DNA from: Carettochelys insculpta
Taxonomy: Eukaryota; Chordata; Testudines; Carettochelyidae
Reading direction: 5' to 3'
Assembly: GCF_033958435.1 (NCBI RefSeq)
Contig: NC_134160.1
Span: forward strand, 15,859,001 to 15,923,000
DNA length: 64,000 nt
Part shown: positions 14,571-25,429 of the stretch, in pieces
Numbering within the stretch: position 1 is the stretch's first letter
Layout: the number at the start of each line of letters is the position of its first letter
Position numbers and translations under genes: made by a program
Notes under the pieces: model-generated
Databases searched by the model: none
The model's input: the letters and a program-made list of their open reading frames with translations, nothing else
Told to the model about the DNA's origin: nothing

Positions 14571-14600
14571 AGGGAGGGAGGGCTTTGCCCGCTGCCCAGC

Positions 14601-14760
14601 CCTCAGCAAAATCTCTCAGCTCTTGTTGACTGGAAAATGGCCAATGGGAACTGAGAAACTGTCCTGTGCTATCCCTGTCCTCAGCAAAATCTCAGTTCCT
14701 ATTGGCTGGAGGCGGCGACAGCACGGGAAGATAGCCAATCGGAGCAGAGAGATTTTGCAG
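14601..14760. repeat. Short direct and inverted repeats with three CCAAT boxes
   Basis: CCTCAGCAAAATCTC occurs at 14601-14615 and 14679-14693, and the inverted GAGATTTTGC at about 14749-14758. Between them are GGCCAATGGG, ATTGGCTGG and AGCCAATCGG. Likely transposon interior rather than a host promoter. Confidence 0.45.
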
Positions 14761-15414
14761 GGGGTTGGGCAGCACAAAAGCTCTCCCCACTCCACAGCAG
14801 CCATGGGGTCTGGCCATGGGCCAGATTGCCCGGCTTGTGAGCCATCTCTTGCCTGTCCCTGCCCAGGGGGCTCTCCTGTGCTCCCTCCAGCTCTCACTCA
14901 TCTCAAAGAGTCTCATCACAGCTCTTCTGATTCCTGCCTGCACATACGCTAGTGAGACCACCTGTTCTGACTGCTGGATAAGTCAGCTGAGTGGCCTTGC
15001 ATGGTCCTAAACACTGACACCTGCTATATCAAGATCAAGCCTTAGTAAAAGTTGTACATACAGCATCTTAGGTGCATGCATGGTACATTGCAGGGGGAAT
15101 TAAGACCCATCCCACATCCCAAAGGGTTTTGTCCCACTGCTTGCACAAGAGGCACAGCCCGAGGTCTGAAATTCCAAGCTCAGTTCATGCCATTTCCCCT
15201 CTGGAGGCAGCATCAACACTGACAAAGGGGTCAATCTTCACTGCACTGCAACCTCATTCACACCAAAACCACTGCCATTCTGACGGATTCCCACCCCCTT
15301 GAGCTCACTCTGCCCTCAGGTAAATGATGGTACAAAGCTCAGGGTGAGGGAGAATTGAGCCCAGGGTCTGGGCACATTGAACAGCATGGATCAGTCTAGA
15401 CTAACCGATGTATT

Positions 15415-15485
15415 TTTATAAGATCTAAAGGTGGCCTCTCCCTACAAACAGAGGCCTCCCCTGGGCTCTAAGGAAATGACAGCAC
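15415..15485 (+). repeat. Direct repeat copy B
   Basis: Second copy of the element at 13723-13790, about 1.7 kb away. Followed directly by a SINE. Confidence 0.65.
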
Positions 15486-15514
15486 CCGTCACTAGCTCTA
15501 AACAAATAAATATA

Positions 15515-15645
15515 TGATGAAGTGGGTCTTTGCCCCTGAAAGCTTATGCTACAAATATATCTGTTATTCTATAAGGTGCAACAGGACTTCTTGTTGTTTT
15601 TGCAGAGCCAGACTAACACAGTGACCCCTCTGTTACATGTACTAT
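15515..15645 (+). mobile_element. SINE-like retroposon fragment
   Basis: GATGAAGTGGGTCTTTGCCC, CTGAAAGCTTATGCTACAAA, AAGGTGCAACAGGACTTCTT: the common amniote/sauropsid SINE tail with ACGAAAGCTTATGC core. A second member is at 46780-46918. Confidence 0.65.
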
Positions 15646-15724
15646 TCTCTGGCTGCTGGCGTGCATGGCACAAGAGACTCCCATGCCACTTGGCGTAGAC
15701 TGTGACCACACTGGTCAAATGAGA

Positions 15725-15970
15725 GGCGTTTGTCTACCCTAGAAATGGTTTGTGGGTATAACTGTACAGCGGGTTCTACCAATATAGTGAAACTGGCACA
15801 GCCAGCTAGGGGAGAAGGAGTTTATATCAGCAAAAGGGCAATTTTGCCAGGATCGTTTAGACAAGATCTGCAAAGAAATAAGCTCTTCCAGGCAGCTAAA
15901 GGGTTTTGGTTGCCAGCACAGCTGCGTTTACACCGGGGTTTTGCTGCCATAGCTATAAAGATTGGTGGCA
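15725..15970. mobile_element. MITE-like element
   Basis: Starts GTTTGTCTACCCTAGAAATG and contains GGTATAACTGTACAGC, CAGCAAAAGGGCAATTTTGC and GCGTTTACACCGG: short DNA-transposon ends with a palindromic interior. Target duplication not found. Confidence 0.4.
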
Positions 15971-15984
15971 GTTTTTTTCACACT

Positions 15985-16160
15985 CAAAGTCCGCTCTACA
16001 CTTCAAATTTTGATGGATGTAGCTGGGTCAGTCCAGGGTGTGAAAAATCCACCGCCCGAGGGACATAGGTGTGCTGATCTAATTCCCAGTGTAGCACAAC
16101 TGGGTCAATAGATGACTGATTCCCTGGATGTAGCTACCACCATTCAGGGTGGTGGTGTCC
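15985..16160. mobile_element. MITE-like element
   Basis: CTCTACACTTCAAATTTTGA at the left, GTGTGAAAAATCCACCGCCC in the middle and CCCAGTGTAGCACA near the right resemble a second short DNA transposon. Confidence 0.4.
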
Positions 16161-16170
16161 CCCCACCCAC

Positions 16171-17212
16171 TTCCCTCGCTGCAGGTTGTGTCCACACTAA
16201 GAGGTTATGCTGGCATAGCTCCAGCTCTCTGGTCACATCCCACTGATGGAGCTGTGCCAGATAAGGAGCTAGAAGTAGCCCTGGCCTCAGAGCTGGCCAG
16301 GGAGTCATTCTGCCGAGTGACAAGGCGGGAGAGTGACAGACCCTTTTCTAGCGGTAACCGCTTAAAAGCCTGCTTCTTGCTGCTGTAACACACAGCTGAA
16401 TCCTGCAGCAGCAGCACTGGTGTCCCTGCAAACAGCAGTCATGAGAACCTCAACCTCAGCTCATGAAATTGTGTTGTCTGATTTCTGCAGTCCATAAACA
16501 GAGGCAGACTAAGTGAGAGCATGTGATTAACGAGCACCCTGCAATTCCCAATTAATCAGTCCCATTAATTTTGCTCTCCTGCGCTCCACTTTAGAATCAG
16601 CAGTCTCATTCCCTTCCGAGCCACCCACTCCTTTGCTCTCACCTCCCTGCCCTTCCCGGGACGCTGATGGATCTGAGTAGCCAAATGGAAAGCCAGCAGC
16701 ACCATCCATCTCTGTCTGGTGGGTAAATGGAGCTGGTGTTTCACAGGGTGATTTTGCCATTGCCGCTAAATGTGCACATCCCTTCAGATTTAGTGAAAGT
16801 GTCACTCGCTTTCTTTCAGGAGAGGCTGAGAAGGGGGCGCCACAGTTGTTCCGAAGAGATAAGGAAGCAACAGTGGCTGTACAAGGTGTACATGGAAGAT
16901 TTCTCTTTTTGCCTCCCTCCATGCACGCTGCCAGCCAATGTGTAGGTGTTGTGCTGTCAGACTAGCACAACGCTGCCGTGTTGGTGGCAAGCAGGTTTCC
17001 TTGGGGCCCTTCTAAATCTACTGAGTTGCCTCCAGGCTTCCCTGAGACCCAGAAATGAGGGCCCACAGAATACCATGCGAGTCACCCCATTGGGTGTGGC
17101 TCTCCAGATGTCATTAGACAAGGCATCAATGAGTACTGAAGAACAGCATGTCCCAGTTGCTCTTTCTGAGGTGTGAGCTCTTTGGTCATCTCAGTGTGGG
17201 GTGGAAATAACC
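16171..17212. other. Intron, nothing recognised
   Basis: No feature supported except a possible MITE end, GTGTCCACACTAAGAGG, at about 16190. Confidence 0.45.
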
Positions 17213-17507
17213 AGTGGCTACGTCTACACTAGCTGGCTACTTCAAAGTAGCTGGCACAACGTCGAAATAGCACCCGTCGCGTCTACACGCGCCGGGTGCT
17301 ATTTCGACGTTGAAATCGACGTTAAGCGGCGAGACATCGAAATTGCTATTCCCATCAGAAGATGGGACGTTCAACGTCGAAGTAGGGTGTGTGTAGATGA
17401 TCTGCGTCCTGCTACTTCGAAATAGCGGAGTCCTCCATGGCACCAATCAGCTGAGGGGTTGAGACGCTCTGTCCAGCCCCTGCGGGGCTCTATGGTCTCT
17501 GCACTCA

Positions 17508-19132
17508 GTGGCTCTTAAAGCCGCAGGGACCCAGAAACCCCATAGCAGGAAGCTGGCAGCGTGCATGCAGCAGCCCTGCCACGTGGTGTCCCTGCACTGC
17601 CAGAGGGACATCATGGCAGCCAGCCAGCCTCACGAACGCCCTCAGAGCTCCCCCTCTGGGCCATCCCAGGGATCCCAGGCCTCCAGCCGGCGGGGTAGGA
17701 AGCGGGGCCCCTCCTGGACAGACCCTGAACTCCGAGACCTGCTGGGGCTCTGGGGGGAGGAGGAGGTGCTGCATGTCATGGGGAGCAAGCGGCGGAACGC
17801 GGAGGCGTTCGCCTGGCTGGCCAAGGGCCTGGCTGCCCGGGGTCACCCTGCCCGCACTCCTGACCATGTCAGGAGCAAGGTCAAGGAGTTGCGGCAGGGT
17901 TACGCCCAGGCCCGGGAATTGGTCAGCCGGTCTGGGGCTGCCCCTGCCGCTTGCCCCTATTACCGGGAGCTCAGGGCTATCCTGGGCCCCCGGGGCACCT
18001 CCTCCCGCCCCAGCCACCCTTGACACCACGGCTGATGAACCCCAGCTGGCCTCGGAGACAGGGTCAGGACCAGAGGGCAGCTCTGCCCCCCCAAGCCTAC
18101 AGCTGGGACCCTCCACCCCAGCCACAGAGTCGTCCAGTGAGGAGGGGGAGCTGGTGCTGGACATGCCGTGCTGCAGCTCCAGCCGGGTGTGTGCCTCATG
18201 GGCATCTCTGCAGCCTGGCAGTGCACCATCACGTACGTACCCCACAGGGCACAGACTCCCTGAGCATGGGGTGGGGGCACCACTTGACCGGGGGGCCCCC
18301 CACATCCCCACAACACCCCAGCCTGACATGGCCCGGGCAATCCACAGCACGGGGATGCTGCCACAGCCACCAGTGCCCAGCAGCACCTCCACCCATGGAC
18401 AGTGCCGTGCCCCAGCCCTGGTGGGAGGGGAGAGGGGAGGACCACTGGAGGGGGCCACCCACAGGATCACTGCACGCACCAATGGGGGATGGATGGGGTG
18501 GAGACACAGGCCCTTGGGGGGATGGGGGGGTGGGCCACGGGTCAAGGCTGGGTACTCATGGCCTCCCTTCCCCCTTTCCCCCTATTTCTGCAGCTGCACC
18601 ATCTGTCGTCCCCAACAGCCCTCCCAGACCACCGGAGCACCAGCTGTCGGGAACACCGCCTGCTCCAGTCCGGGTCCACTCCCGGAGATGACACCGCCGC
18701 ACCACCACCACCTATGACCCAGAGGTGGCTGCCGCCCTCTGGCGCCAGGAGGACCTCATGGAGTGGAGGCTCCAATTCGAGGAGCGGGAGGCCGCCTGGC
18801 GCCGGGAGGCCTGGTGCGAGTTCATGGCCACCTTTAACCAGGTGGCCGATACCCCTGAGGAGCTGGTGTCCCGTCTGCCTCCCCCCAATGTCCTCCGTCC
18901 TGCCCTCCCCGCTGCCCCACCCGCTGATGTCCCGCCCACTGTTGTCCCCCCTGCTGTCGTCCTGCCCGCTGTCGTTTTACCTGGTGTCGTCCCGCCTGCT
19001 GCCCCACCCACCAGCTCCTCAGAGCAGGAGCCACCCGGGGCCATGGACCCACGTCGGCCATACCTCCCCATGCTCCCGGCCCCCAGCCAGCCTCGCCAGG
19101 GACCCCGGCTGAAAGGGGGACCTGCCAGCTGA
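17508..19132 (+). pseudogene. Harbinger Myb/SANT-like DNA-binding protein gene, broken
   Basis: The first frame (171 codons, 17508-18023) carries a Myb/SANT-like trihelix domain at about residues 67-160. It starts at PSWTDPELRDLLGLW and includes SKVKELRQGYAQAREL and CPYYRELRAIL. In Harbingers this protein helps the transposase bind the transposon ends. After RAILGPRGTSS the frame shifts at about 18000-18015; the continuing frame has an acidic SSSEEGELVLD patch. A GTACGT donor near 18230 and a strong acceptor (TTTCTGCAG at 18594) suggest an intron. The next exon has an in-frame TGA at 18689-18691, plausibly from CGA, then a charged C-terminal segment (WRQEDLMEWRLQFEEREAAW) and a proline/valine repeat. 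So there is one frameshift and one stop. The 346-codon minus-strand frame over it is a GC-rich shadow. Confidence 0.85.
18230..18594 (+). other. Probable intron of the Harbinger Myb-like gene
   Basis: Donor CACGTACGT at the left and a pyrimidine tract ending TATTTCTGCAG at the right. Removing it joins two frames that would otherwise be out of phase. Inferred from splice signals only. Confidence 0.5.
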
Positions 19133-19263
19133 ACACGGCGGGGGTCGCGCCCTTCCACCCCCACCCCAGAATGATGGGCCGATGGGTAGCCTGCCCACAT
19201 CTCCCCCCCTGTAAATAGTTGTCCCCACCCTTGTATATAGTTATTTATAGTTGACCCCCCCCA

Positions 19264-20790
19264 TTATAGTTTGTAGAGATGTCCCCACTTGTACATAGTC
19301 ATTATTTTCATTAATCTGTTCTTTTTGCTAATATTATTATTTATTTGCCAAAAAGAGGTGACATTTTTGTTTCTCTTGTAAATAATGACAGTTTTATTTT
19401 TCCCAAAACCTGTGTCCCGTGTGCTTTTGGTGAGGGTGAGGTGTGGGTACTGCGGCAGGGTGCAGGGATGGCCGGGGGTGTCGCTCACTGGGCCCCCTGG
19501 TGAAAGTACTCCCTTAGGGCCTCCCGGACCTGGACCCCGTCCTGGTGGGCCTGGTGGCTCGGGGCGGCGGCTGGCTGGGGGGTAGCCTGTTGCAGCCTCC
19601 TGTGCCCAGCCCTGCACGAAGGCCTCCTCCTTGCTTTCCACCAGGTTGTGGAGTGTGCAGCAGGCCCCCACAACCTGGGGGATGTTTGGGAGACCCAGAT
19701 CTAGGCGTGCCAGGAGGCAACGCCAGCAGCCTTTCAGGCCCCCGAAGGCTCGCTCGACCACTTGTCGGGCATGGTTGAGGCGGGTGTTGTAGCGCTCCTG
19801 GCTGTCAGAGAGGTGGCCTGTATAGGGCCACGTAAGCCAGGGCTGGAGTGGGTATGCCGCATCCTCCACAAGGCAGAGGGATACGGTGGTGGTATCCCCC
19901 AGAGGCCACGTAGATGTCCTGGAAGCAGCCACGGCTGTTGACCATGGCCTGCAGGACCACAGAGTGGTAGCCTTTCCTGTTGACATAGCGGCCACCACTG
20001 TGGTCTGGGGTGTGGATGGGGATATGGGTCCCATCAAGAGCTCTGAAGCAGTTGGGGAATCCCATGGTGACGAATCCCTCCACGGCCAAGTCCAGGTCCC
20101 CAGCTCAGATGACCCTCTTCAGCAGCAGGGCATTGAGTGCACGCACCACCTGTGGAGAGGGAACACGGGTGCCTGTGAGGGTTTGCAGAGTGTGACCCCC
20201 TCACCCAGGCCCCCCTCCTGAGGCCCCCCTCACCCAAGCCCCCTCCTGAGGCCCTCCTCACCCAGGCCCTGCTCACCCAGGCCCCCCTCCCCAGCAGGGA
20301 GTTCAGCCCCAGGCCTCCTTACCTCCATGAGGACAGCCCCGACTGTGGCCTTTCCCACTCCAAACTGCTGTCCCACAGAGCGGTAGCTGTCTGGAGTGGC
20401 CAGCTTCCAGACAGCTATTGTGACCCTCTTCTCGACGGGGAGGGCGTGCCGCATCTGGGTGTCGTGGTGCCTGAGTGCAGGGGTTAGCCACTGGCAGAGC
20501 TCCATGAAGGTCTACCGGCTCATGCGGAAGTTCCACAGCCACTGGTCATCATTCCATTCCCCCATAACCAGGTGCTCCCACCACTCGGTGCTGGAGGGGT
20601 AGCTCCAGAGTCGGCGGGGCACCCGGCAGGGGAGGGCGATGAGGGCCCGATGGTCGGGGGCATCTCCTGGTGCTCCTGGGGAGGGCTCCCATTCCAGGAG
20701 CTGGTGGGCGGCTGCCCAGGCAGCATCTAGAAGGGTGCCTGCTCTGCAGGAGACAGCTTGTAGGGCTTCCAGCTGCTGCTGGAGGTCCAT
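19264..20790 (-). pseudogene. Harbinger (HARBI1-like) transposase, inactive
   Basis: Minus strand. The N-terminal part starts MDLQQQLEAL. Its frame crosses a TAG at 20512-20514 and continues into a helix-turn-helix, SYRSVGQQFGVGKATVG, ending at a probable GTAAGG donor near 20322. After an acceptor near 20154 comes another in-frame TGA (likely from CGA), then FRALDGTHIPI with the first catalytic Asp and NRKGYHSVVLQAMV. After DIYVAS the frame shifts, and the segment that should hold the second catalytic Asp (GSTHD-type motif) is missing. The sequence resumes at DAAYPLQPWL, followed by ERYNTRLNHARQVVERAFGG with the catalytic Glu. It is homologous to the domesticated HARBI1 gene but cannot be active. 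Confidence 0.88.
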
Positions 20791-21088
20791 GTCTGCGGGC
20801 TCGAGGTCTGCGAGGCTTGTCTCACCAACGCAGGGCTGCTCGTGCAGTGCAGGCTGAGTGTGTCTGGGAGGGGCCCTTTAAGGGAGCGGCTTGCAGCTGC
20901 CCCAGAAGGGCTAGTGTGCTCTGTGACCCGGTTTGTGGGCTTTCCTGGCCCCTTATTTCGAAATAGGGGGCTTATGTGTGTGGACGCGCCGCGTTTCCCT
21001 GTGGGGCGGCTCTTTTCGATGTTCCCCAGTGCTACTTCGACGTTGGATGTCGACGTTTGCCAGCCCTGGAGGACGTGTAGACGATAAT

Positions 21089-21140
21089 CGTCGAAGTAGC
21101 CTATTTCGAAGTTCTTACTTCGAAATAGGCTACTTCGACG
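21089..21140. repeat. Perfect 24 bp hairpin in Harbinger end
   Basis: Arms 21089-21112 and 21117-21140 are exact reverse complements separated by the 4 base loop TCTT. Each arm contains CTATTTCGAA and TCGAAGTAG. It sits just inside the right terminal repeat. Confidence 0.95.
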
Positions 21141-21177
21141 TTGTGTCCTAGTGTAGACATAGCCAGTGTGTGGCAAA

Positions 21178-21590
21178 ATGAGGAGGAGAGGCTGAGAGAT
21201 TTGGGCTTAGTTCGTCTGCAGAAGAGAAGAGTGAGGTGGGATTTGATAGCAGCCTTCAACTACCTGAAGGGGGCTCTAAAGAAGATGGAGAGAGGCTGTT
21301 CTCAGTGGTGACAGATGACAGCAATGCTCTCAAGTTACAATGTGGGAGGTGTAGCTTGGATGTTAGGAAAAACTATTTCACCAAGAGGATGGGGAAGCAC
21401 TGGAATGCATTGCCTAGAGAGGTGGTGGACTCTCCATTTCTAGAGGTTTTTAAATCCTGGCTTGACAAAGTCATGGCTGGGTTGATTTAGTTGGTCTCGG
21501 TCCTCCTTTCAGCAGGGGGTTGGACTCGAAGACTTTCTGAGGTCTCTTCCCACCCTAGGATTCTGTGATTCTATTCTTTGATTCTATATT
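21178..21590 (+). mobile_element. CR1 LINE 3' end, about 0.4 kb
   Basis: Starts GAGGAGAGGCTGAGAG, passes through the C-terminal codons of the reverse transcriptase (SLDVRKNYFTKR in the frame 21236-21490, KHWNALPREVVDS), then the 3' UTR and a repeated ATTCTxTGATTCTAT tail. The Harbinger ends only 11 bp upstream. Confidence 0.9.
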
Positions 21591-23112
21591 CTGTAGACTG
21601 AATCCTCATGAGCAGAAGCCATCACTGGCCTAAAAAAATCACAGAATGGATGGTCCGAGGAGAAACTATTGCAAGACAAAAGGTATAATAAGCAGAACAC
21701 TCCAAAGAGAAAGAGTTACAAGGAACAGGCATTGTGAGAAAAATACAGTGCATACAAATCACTGGGAGGAGAAATCATTGTCCTCTGCATGTCAGGAGAT
21801 CAACGTACCGTAGGGAGAGACATCATGCCCAAACCTCTGAGGAGAAAAATGGTGACCAAAACAACACCCATGAGCAATCCTTGAGCCAAGACCACTGCCT
21901 ATCATACCATCCACTATCATCTCATTGTTCCCAGGCACTCCCCGTCTGTCATCTGTTGTCTTAGAGTGAAAACTCTTTGGAGTGGAGACCAGCTTTTTGT
22001 TCTGTTTGCACAGCACCTGGCACAATGGAGTGCTGGTCTGTAGCTAAGCCTCCCAGCATCTACACTAATAATAACCATCCAGTAAACTCTTTCGTATTCG
22101 GCAGCCCTGAGACCAGGAGGTTGCCAAATATTCCAACATTCTGAATCATACAGAAGTGTATCTAGCAATGTGTAGCACTAAAGAAAAATAAGATCAGATA
22201 TTGAGACAAACAAAAATGTATGCAGAGTACTTTAGTTGCCTACAACAGCAGTACTGCGCACTGTACACTGTTACTGTATTTGCTGTATTTATTTGTATTT
22301 ACTTTCACTATACTGTACTTACGGAAAATGTAATTAAATTTTACTTGGGGTTAAAATGCCAATTCTTTGAGAGTTCTGGATTATAGAATGCTGGATAGGA
22401 AAGAGTTTCCTGTCATTAATAATAACATCAGAGGGCACTGCCCAGCCCTTACAGCCAGCTCAACAAACACAAACCAGCGTGTGCTACCCAGTCTACATGA
22501 GCTACCCCAAAAATTAGTGTATGCAGCTCTGTGCTCAGGAGAAACCCTGCAATAACAAGCCAGTGTATGCAATCTCCTCTGCTGCATAGCGGGCCAAGGG
22601 CTTAGCACGCATTCCTGTACAAAGACTGAACCTTCAAGTGGCAGAGACTTTCCAGCCCTGTGATGGGAAACTCTAGCCAATCTGCCCAAGACTTGCCCAT
22701 TGCTCTGAAGTCTGCCATTTTCACAGGTCACCATAAGAAGACGGGGCGCACTGAAGATAAAAGGGTGTAAATGAGAGGCGAGGAAGGAGGGGAAACACAC
22801 CAGCTCTTCATTTCTGAAGAACTGTATTGAAATCTGGTCTCCTTTGAAGTAAGTGGCCACACTCCTTTTGACTTCAGTGGAGGGAGGAGTTCAGCCAGCC
22901 TTTGTAAATCCGGGCAAAGTTAACAGCAGAAACCAAGTGTGGAGCCTTGGCACATTCTCTCCTCCCCCCAGCACAACACCCATCCACCTCCTCACAGCCA
23001 GAAAGCTCTGCTGAGAGTGACTCGGAACACAGCTGGCAAAACCCAGAATTCCCAACCCTCCGGACATTCCAAGAGCATGAAATTCACCCCAAAGAAAATA
23101 CGAAATCTCTGA
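21591..23112. other. Intron with a possible MIR/L2-type tail
   Basis: At 21955-22078, AGAGTGAAAACTCTTTGGAG and GCACAGCACCTGGCACAATG resemble the 3' end shared by old amniote SINEs/L2. Otherwise nothing I recognise. Confidence 0.4.
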
Positions 23113-23467
23113 GGCTGTGGGCACACTTGGCCAAAACTTCGAAATGGCCATGCAAATGGCCATTTCGAAGATTACTAATGAGGTGCTGAATTGAATATTC
23201 AGCACCTCATTAGCATTAGGACACTTCTGGCTGTGGCACTTCAAAAGTGCCACTTTTGAAAGCGCGTGGCTTGGCGTGGCTACACGGGGGTCCTTTTCAA
23301 AAAGGAAGTCAAGTCACGCGCTTTTGAAAGCGGCACTTTTGAAGTGCCGCAGCCAGAAGCATCCTAATGCTAATGAGGCGCTGAATATTCAATTCACCTC
23401 ATTAGTAATCTTCAAAATGGCCATATGCACGGCCATTTCAAAGTTTTGGCCAAGTGTGGCCACAGCC
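23113..23467. mobile_element. Foldback MITE with 3 bp target duplication
   Basis: A 355 bp element that is nearly one long inverted repeat. The left half runs GGCTGTGGGCACACTTGGCC ... GGCCATTTCGAAGATTACTA ... CACCTCATTAGCATTAGGA, and the right half gives the complement in reverse order, ending GGCCAAGTGTGGCCACAGCC. Flanks are TGA at 23110-23112 and 23468-23470. The 3 bp duplication suggests a Harbinger-mobilised element. No coding capacity. Confidence 0.85.
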
Positions 23468-24104
23468 TGACTGTTTTACAAAAGGAAATATTTTGTGCCG
23501 ACCTGCTCAAAATCTAAACAGTTTTGACTTTATTGTTGTGCCTGATGTGATATGAAATGACATTGAAACAAAACATTTTATGTTGAAATGAAACATTTTG
23601 TTCCCACAAAATTTCTGACACAATCACTTCATTCCCATCAAATGTTTCAAATCAATTGACTCCCCATTTGCCAACTGCCATTTGCAGCATTGTTGCAGCT
23701 GTGCTAGGGCCAGGATCTGAGGGAAGTGAAGTGGCTGAAGAAGTATCATTTATTGGGCCAACATTGGCTGGTGAAAGAGTGCCAGGATGTTCTTCAGGTT
23801 TCCCAGACTGGAAAAAGAGTCCTGTGTAGTTTGAACGCTTGTCTCAGGATATTTCCTCCCCCACCATGTCCTTCTCATTTTCCAGCAGAAATACGTTCTG
23901 CTGGAAATGTTTTGACCAGTTGCAATGGAGGGCTGGGCCAGCTGGCAGTGCACCAAGGGACACCAGCAGAGCTGTGTGAGAGGAGGCCAGGTGATGTTGT
24001 AGGGAACAACTGAGGTTCAGCTAAACCTCATCCCAACCTAGTCTGAACACATCCCCACCGTCAGCGGACCTTTATCCTCCCAACACTGCGTGTGGTAAGG
24101 AAGT

Positions 24105-24225
24105 CCTCTCACACTCTACAGACTGGGACCCGAGGGACAGAGCAGATTCAGTGACTTCCCCTAGGTCCCACAGGAGTGCGTGGCTCACGCAAGAGCCTAG
24201 GTCTGCAGTCTCAATGGCCAATTCA
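24105..24225 (-). mobile_element. MIR SINE fragment
   Basis: Plus strand TCAGTGACTTCCCCTAGGTC and following CACAGGAGTGCGTGGCTCA are the complement of MIR. Confidence 0.5.
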
Positions 24226-24228
24226 TTA

Positions 24229-24551
24229 CAGGTTGAACCTCTCTAACCCAGAACTCTCTTGTCCAACAGTATCCATAATCCAGCATGATTTTAGTTAGCC
24301 AGATGATGGTTTATACTGGGTGTGGCCAAGTTTCCTGTGGTCCCATAAAGTTTGCTTACATCCACGAGTCTTGGCTCCCTATGTTTTGTGCTGTTATTGA
24401 GCTGTAATTTACCCCTAAAAGTCTTCTAAGAGCCCAGTAAGCAGGGGAAGTGTTAATGTGCTAGACAATATTAACCTCCCATGGTCCAGCAGATTCCATC
24501 ACTCAGAACCAGTCAGGTCCCAATGGTGTCGGATGAGAGAGGTTCAACCTG
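24229..24551. mobile_element. pogo/Tigger-like MITE
   Basis: A 323 bp element with inverted ends CAGGTTGAACCTCTCTAACC and GAGAGAGGTTCAACCTG. The left flank is TA and the right flank TG, consistent with a worn TA target site. The ends resemble Tigger ends. No transposase. Confidence 0.75.
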
Positions 24552-24758
24552 TGCACCATCCTTTGAACAGCATGACAGCTGCATTTGGGGGAAGCCTGCA
24601 GACCACTAAGCCACGCTACCTCCCGGGAAGGAAGGAAGGGTTGCAAACAAGCACCAGGAGTGGAGATGCCCTGTGATCTCTCACGCCAGTGCTGCTCCTT
24701 CCTGGCACTGTGACCTCCATCTGCATGAAGAATGAGAGCAGTGATGGGACGGATGTCA

Positions 24759-25001
<243 letters not shown>

Positions 25002-25429
25002 TCAGGAAGAGTGCTCAAAAAATGTAGCAGATTTGAGATGCCTTCTGCACCCACTGACCCAAATCTCATGCAGGTCAATGGGAGTCTGTCTGATGACTTC
25101 AAGGGGGTTTGGATAAGGCCCTATACATGTTGGCCTCACAGAAAGAGACAGCATGCATTTGGACATGCAGAACCTGGCTAGGTGCATGAGCTCCCATGCA
25201 GATACCCAGCACACACAAGCAAATGCATTGTTTAATGAGTAACAGACCCAGCTCTCCTTCCATGGACACCAGAATCACGCCACACTTGAGTGAGGTTACT
25301 CCTGATTTAAACCAGCCACAGGGACAAAGTGATCAGGCTCGGTGTTTGTAATCTGTTGGCCCCCAAAACATACGGGCTCTGGAAATGAAAATCTCTTCCC
25401 ATTCATCACATACCTGCAGCACCTTATAA

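Larger units (their letters stand above)
17216..21164. mobile_element. PIF/Harbinger DNA transposon, 3.95 kb, two-gene type
   Basis: Terminal inverted repeats are GGCTACGTCTACACTAG at the left and its near-perfect complement ending GTGTAGACATAGCC at the right. Flanks are the 3 bp duplication AGT at 17213-17215 and 21165-21167, as expected for Harbinger. Inside are a Myb/SANT-like gene on the plus strand and a DDE transposase on the minus strand, arranged tail to tail. Both are disabled. Both subterminal regions are dense in TTCGAA/CTACTTCGA words, and a perfect hairpin lies at 21089-21140. A shortened relative is at 55252-55962. Confidence 0.92.

Noticed and set aside
17505..18545. 346-codon minus-strand open frame
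   Set aside because: It is antisense to the Harbinger Myb-like gene, which has clear domain motifs. The GC-rich sequence keeps the opposite frame open; no family motif seen.
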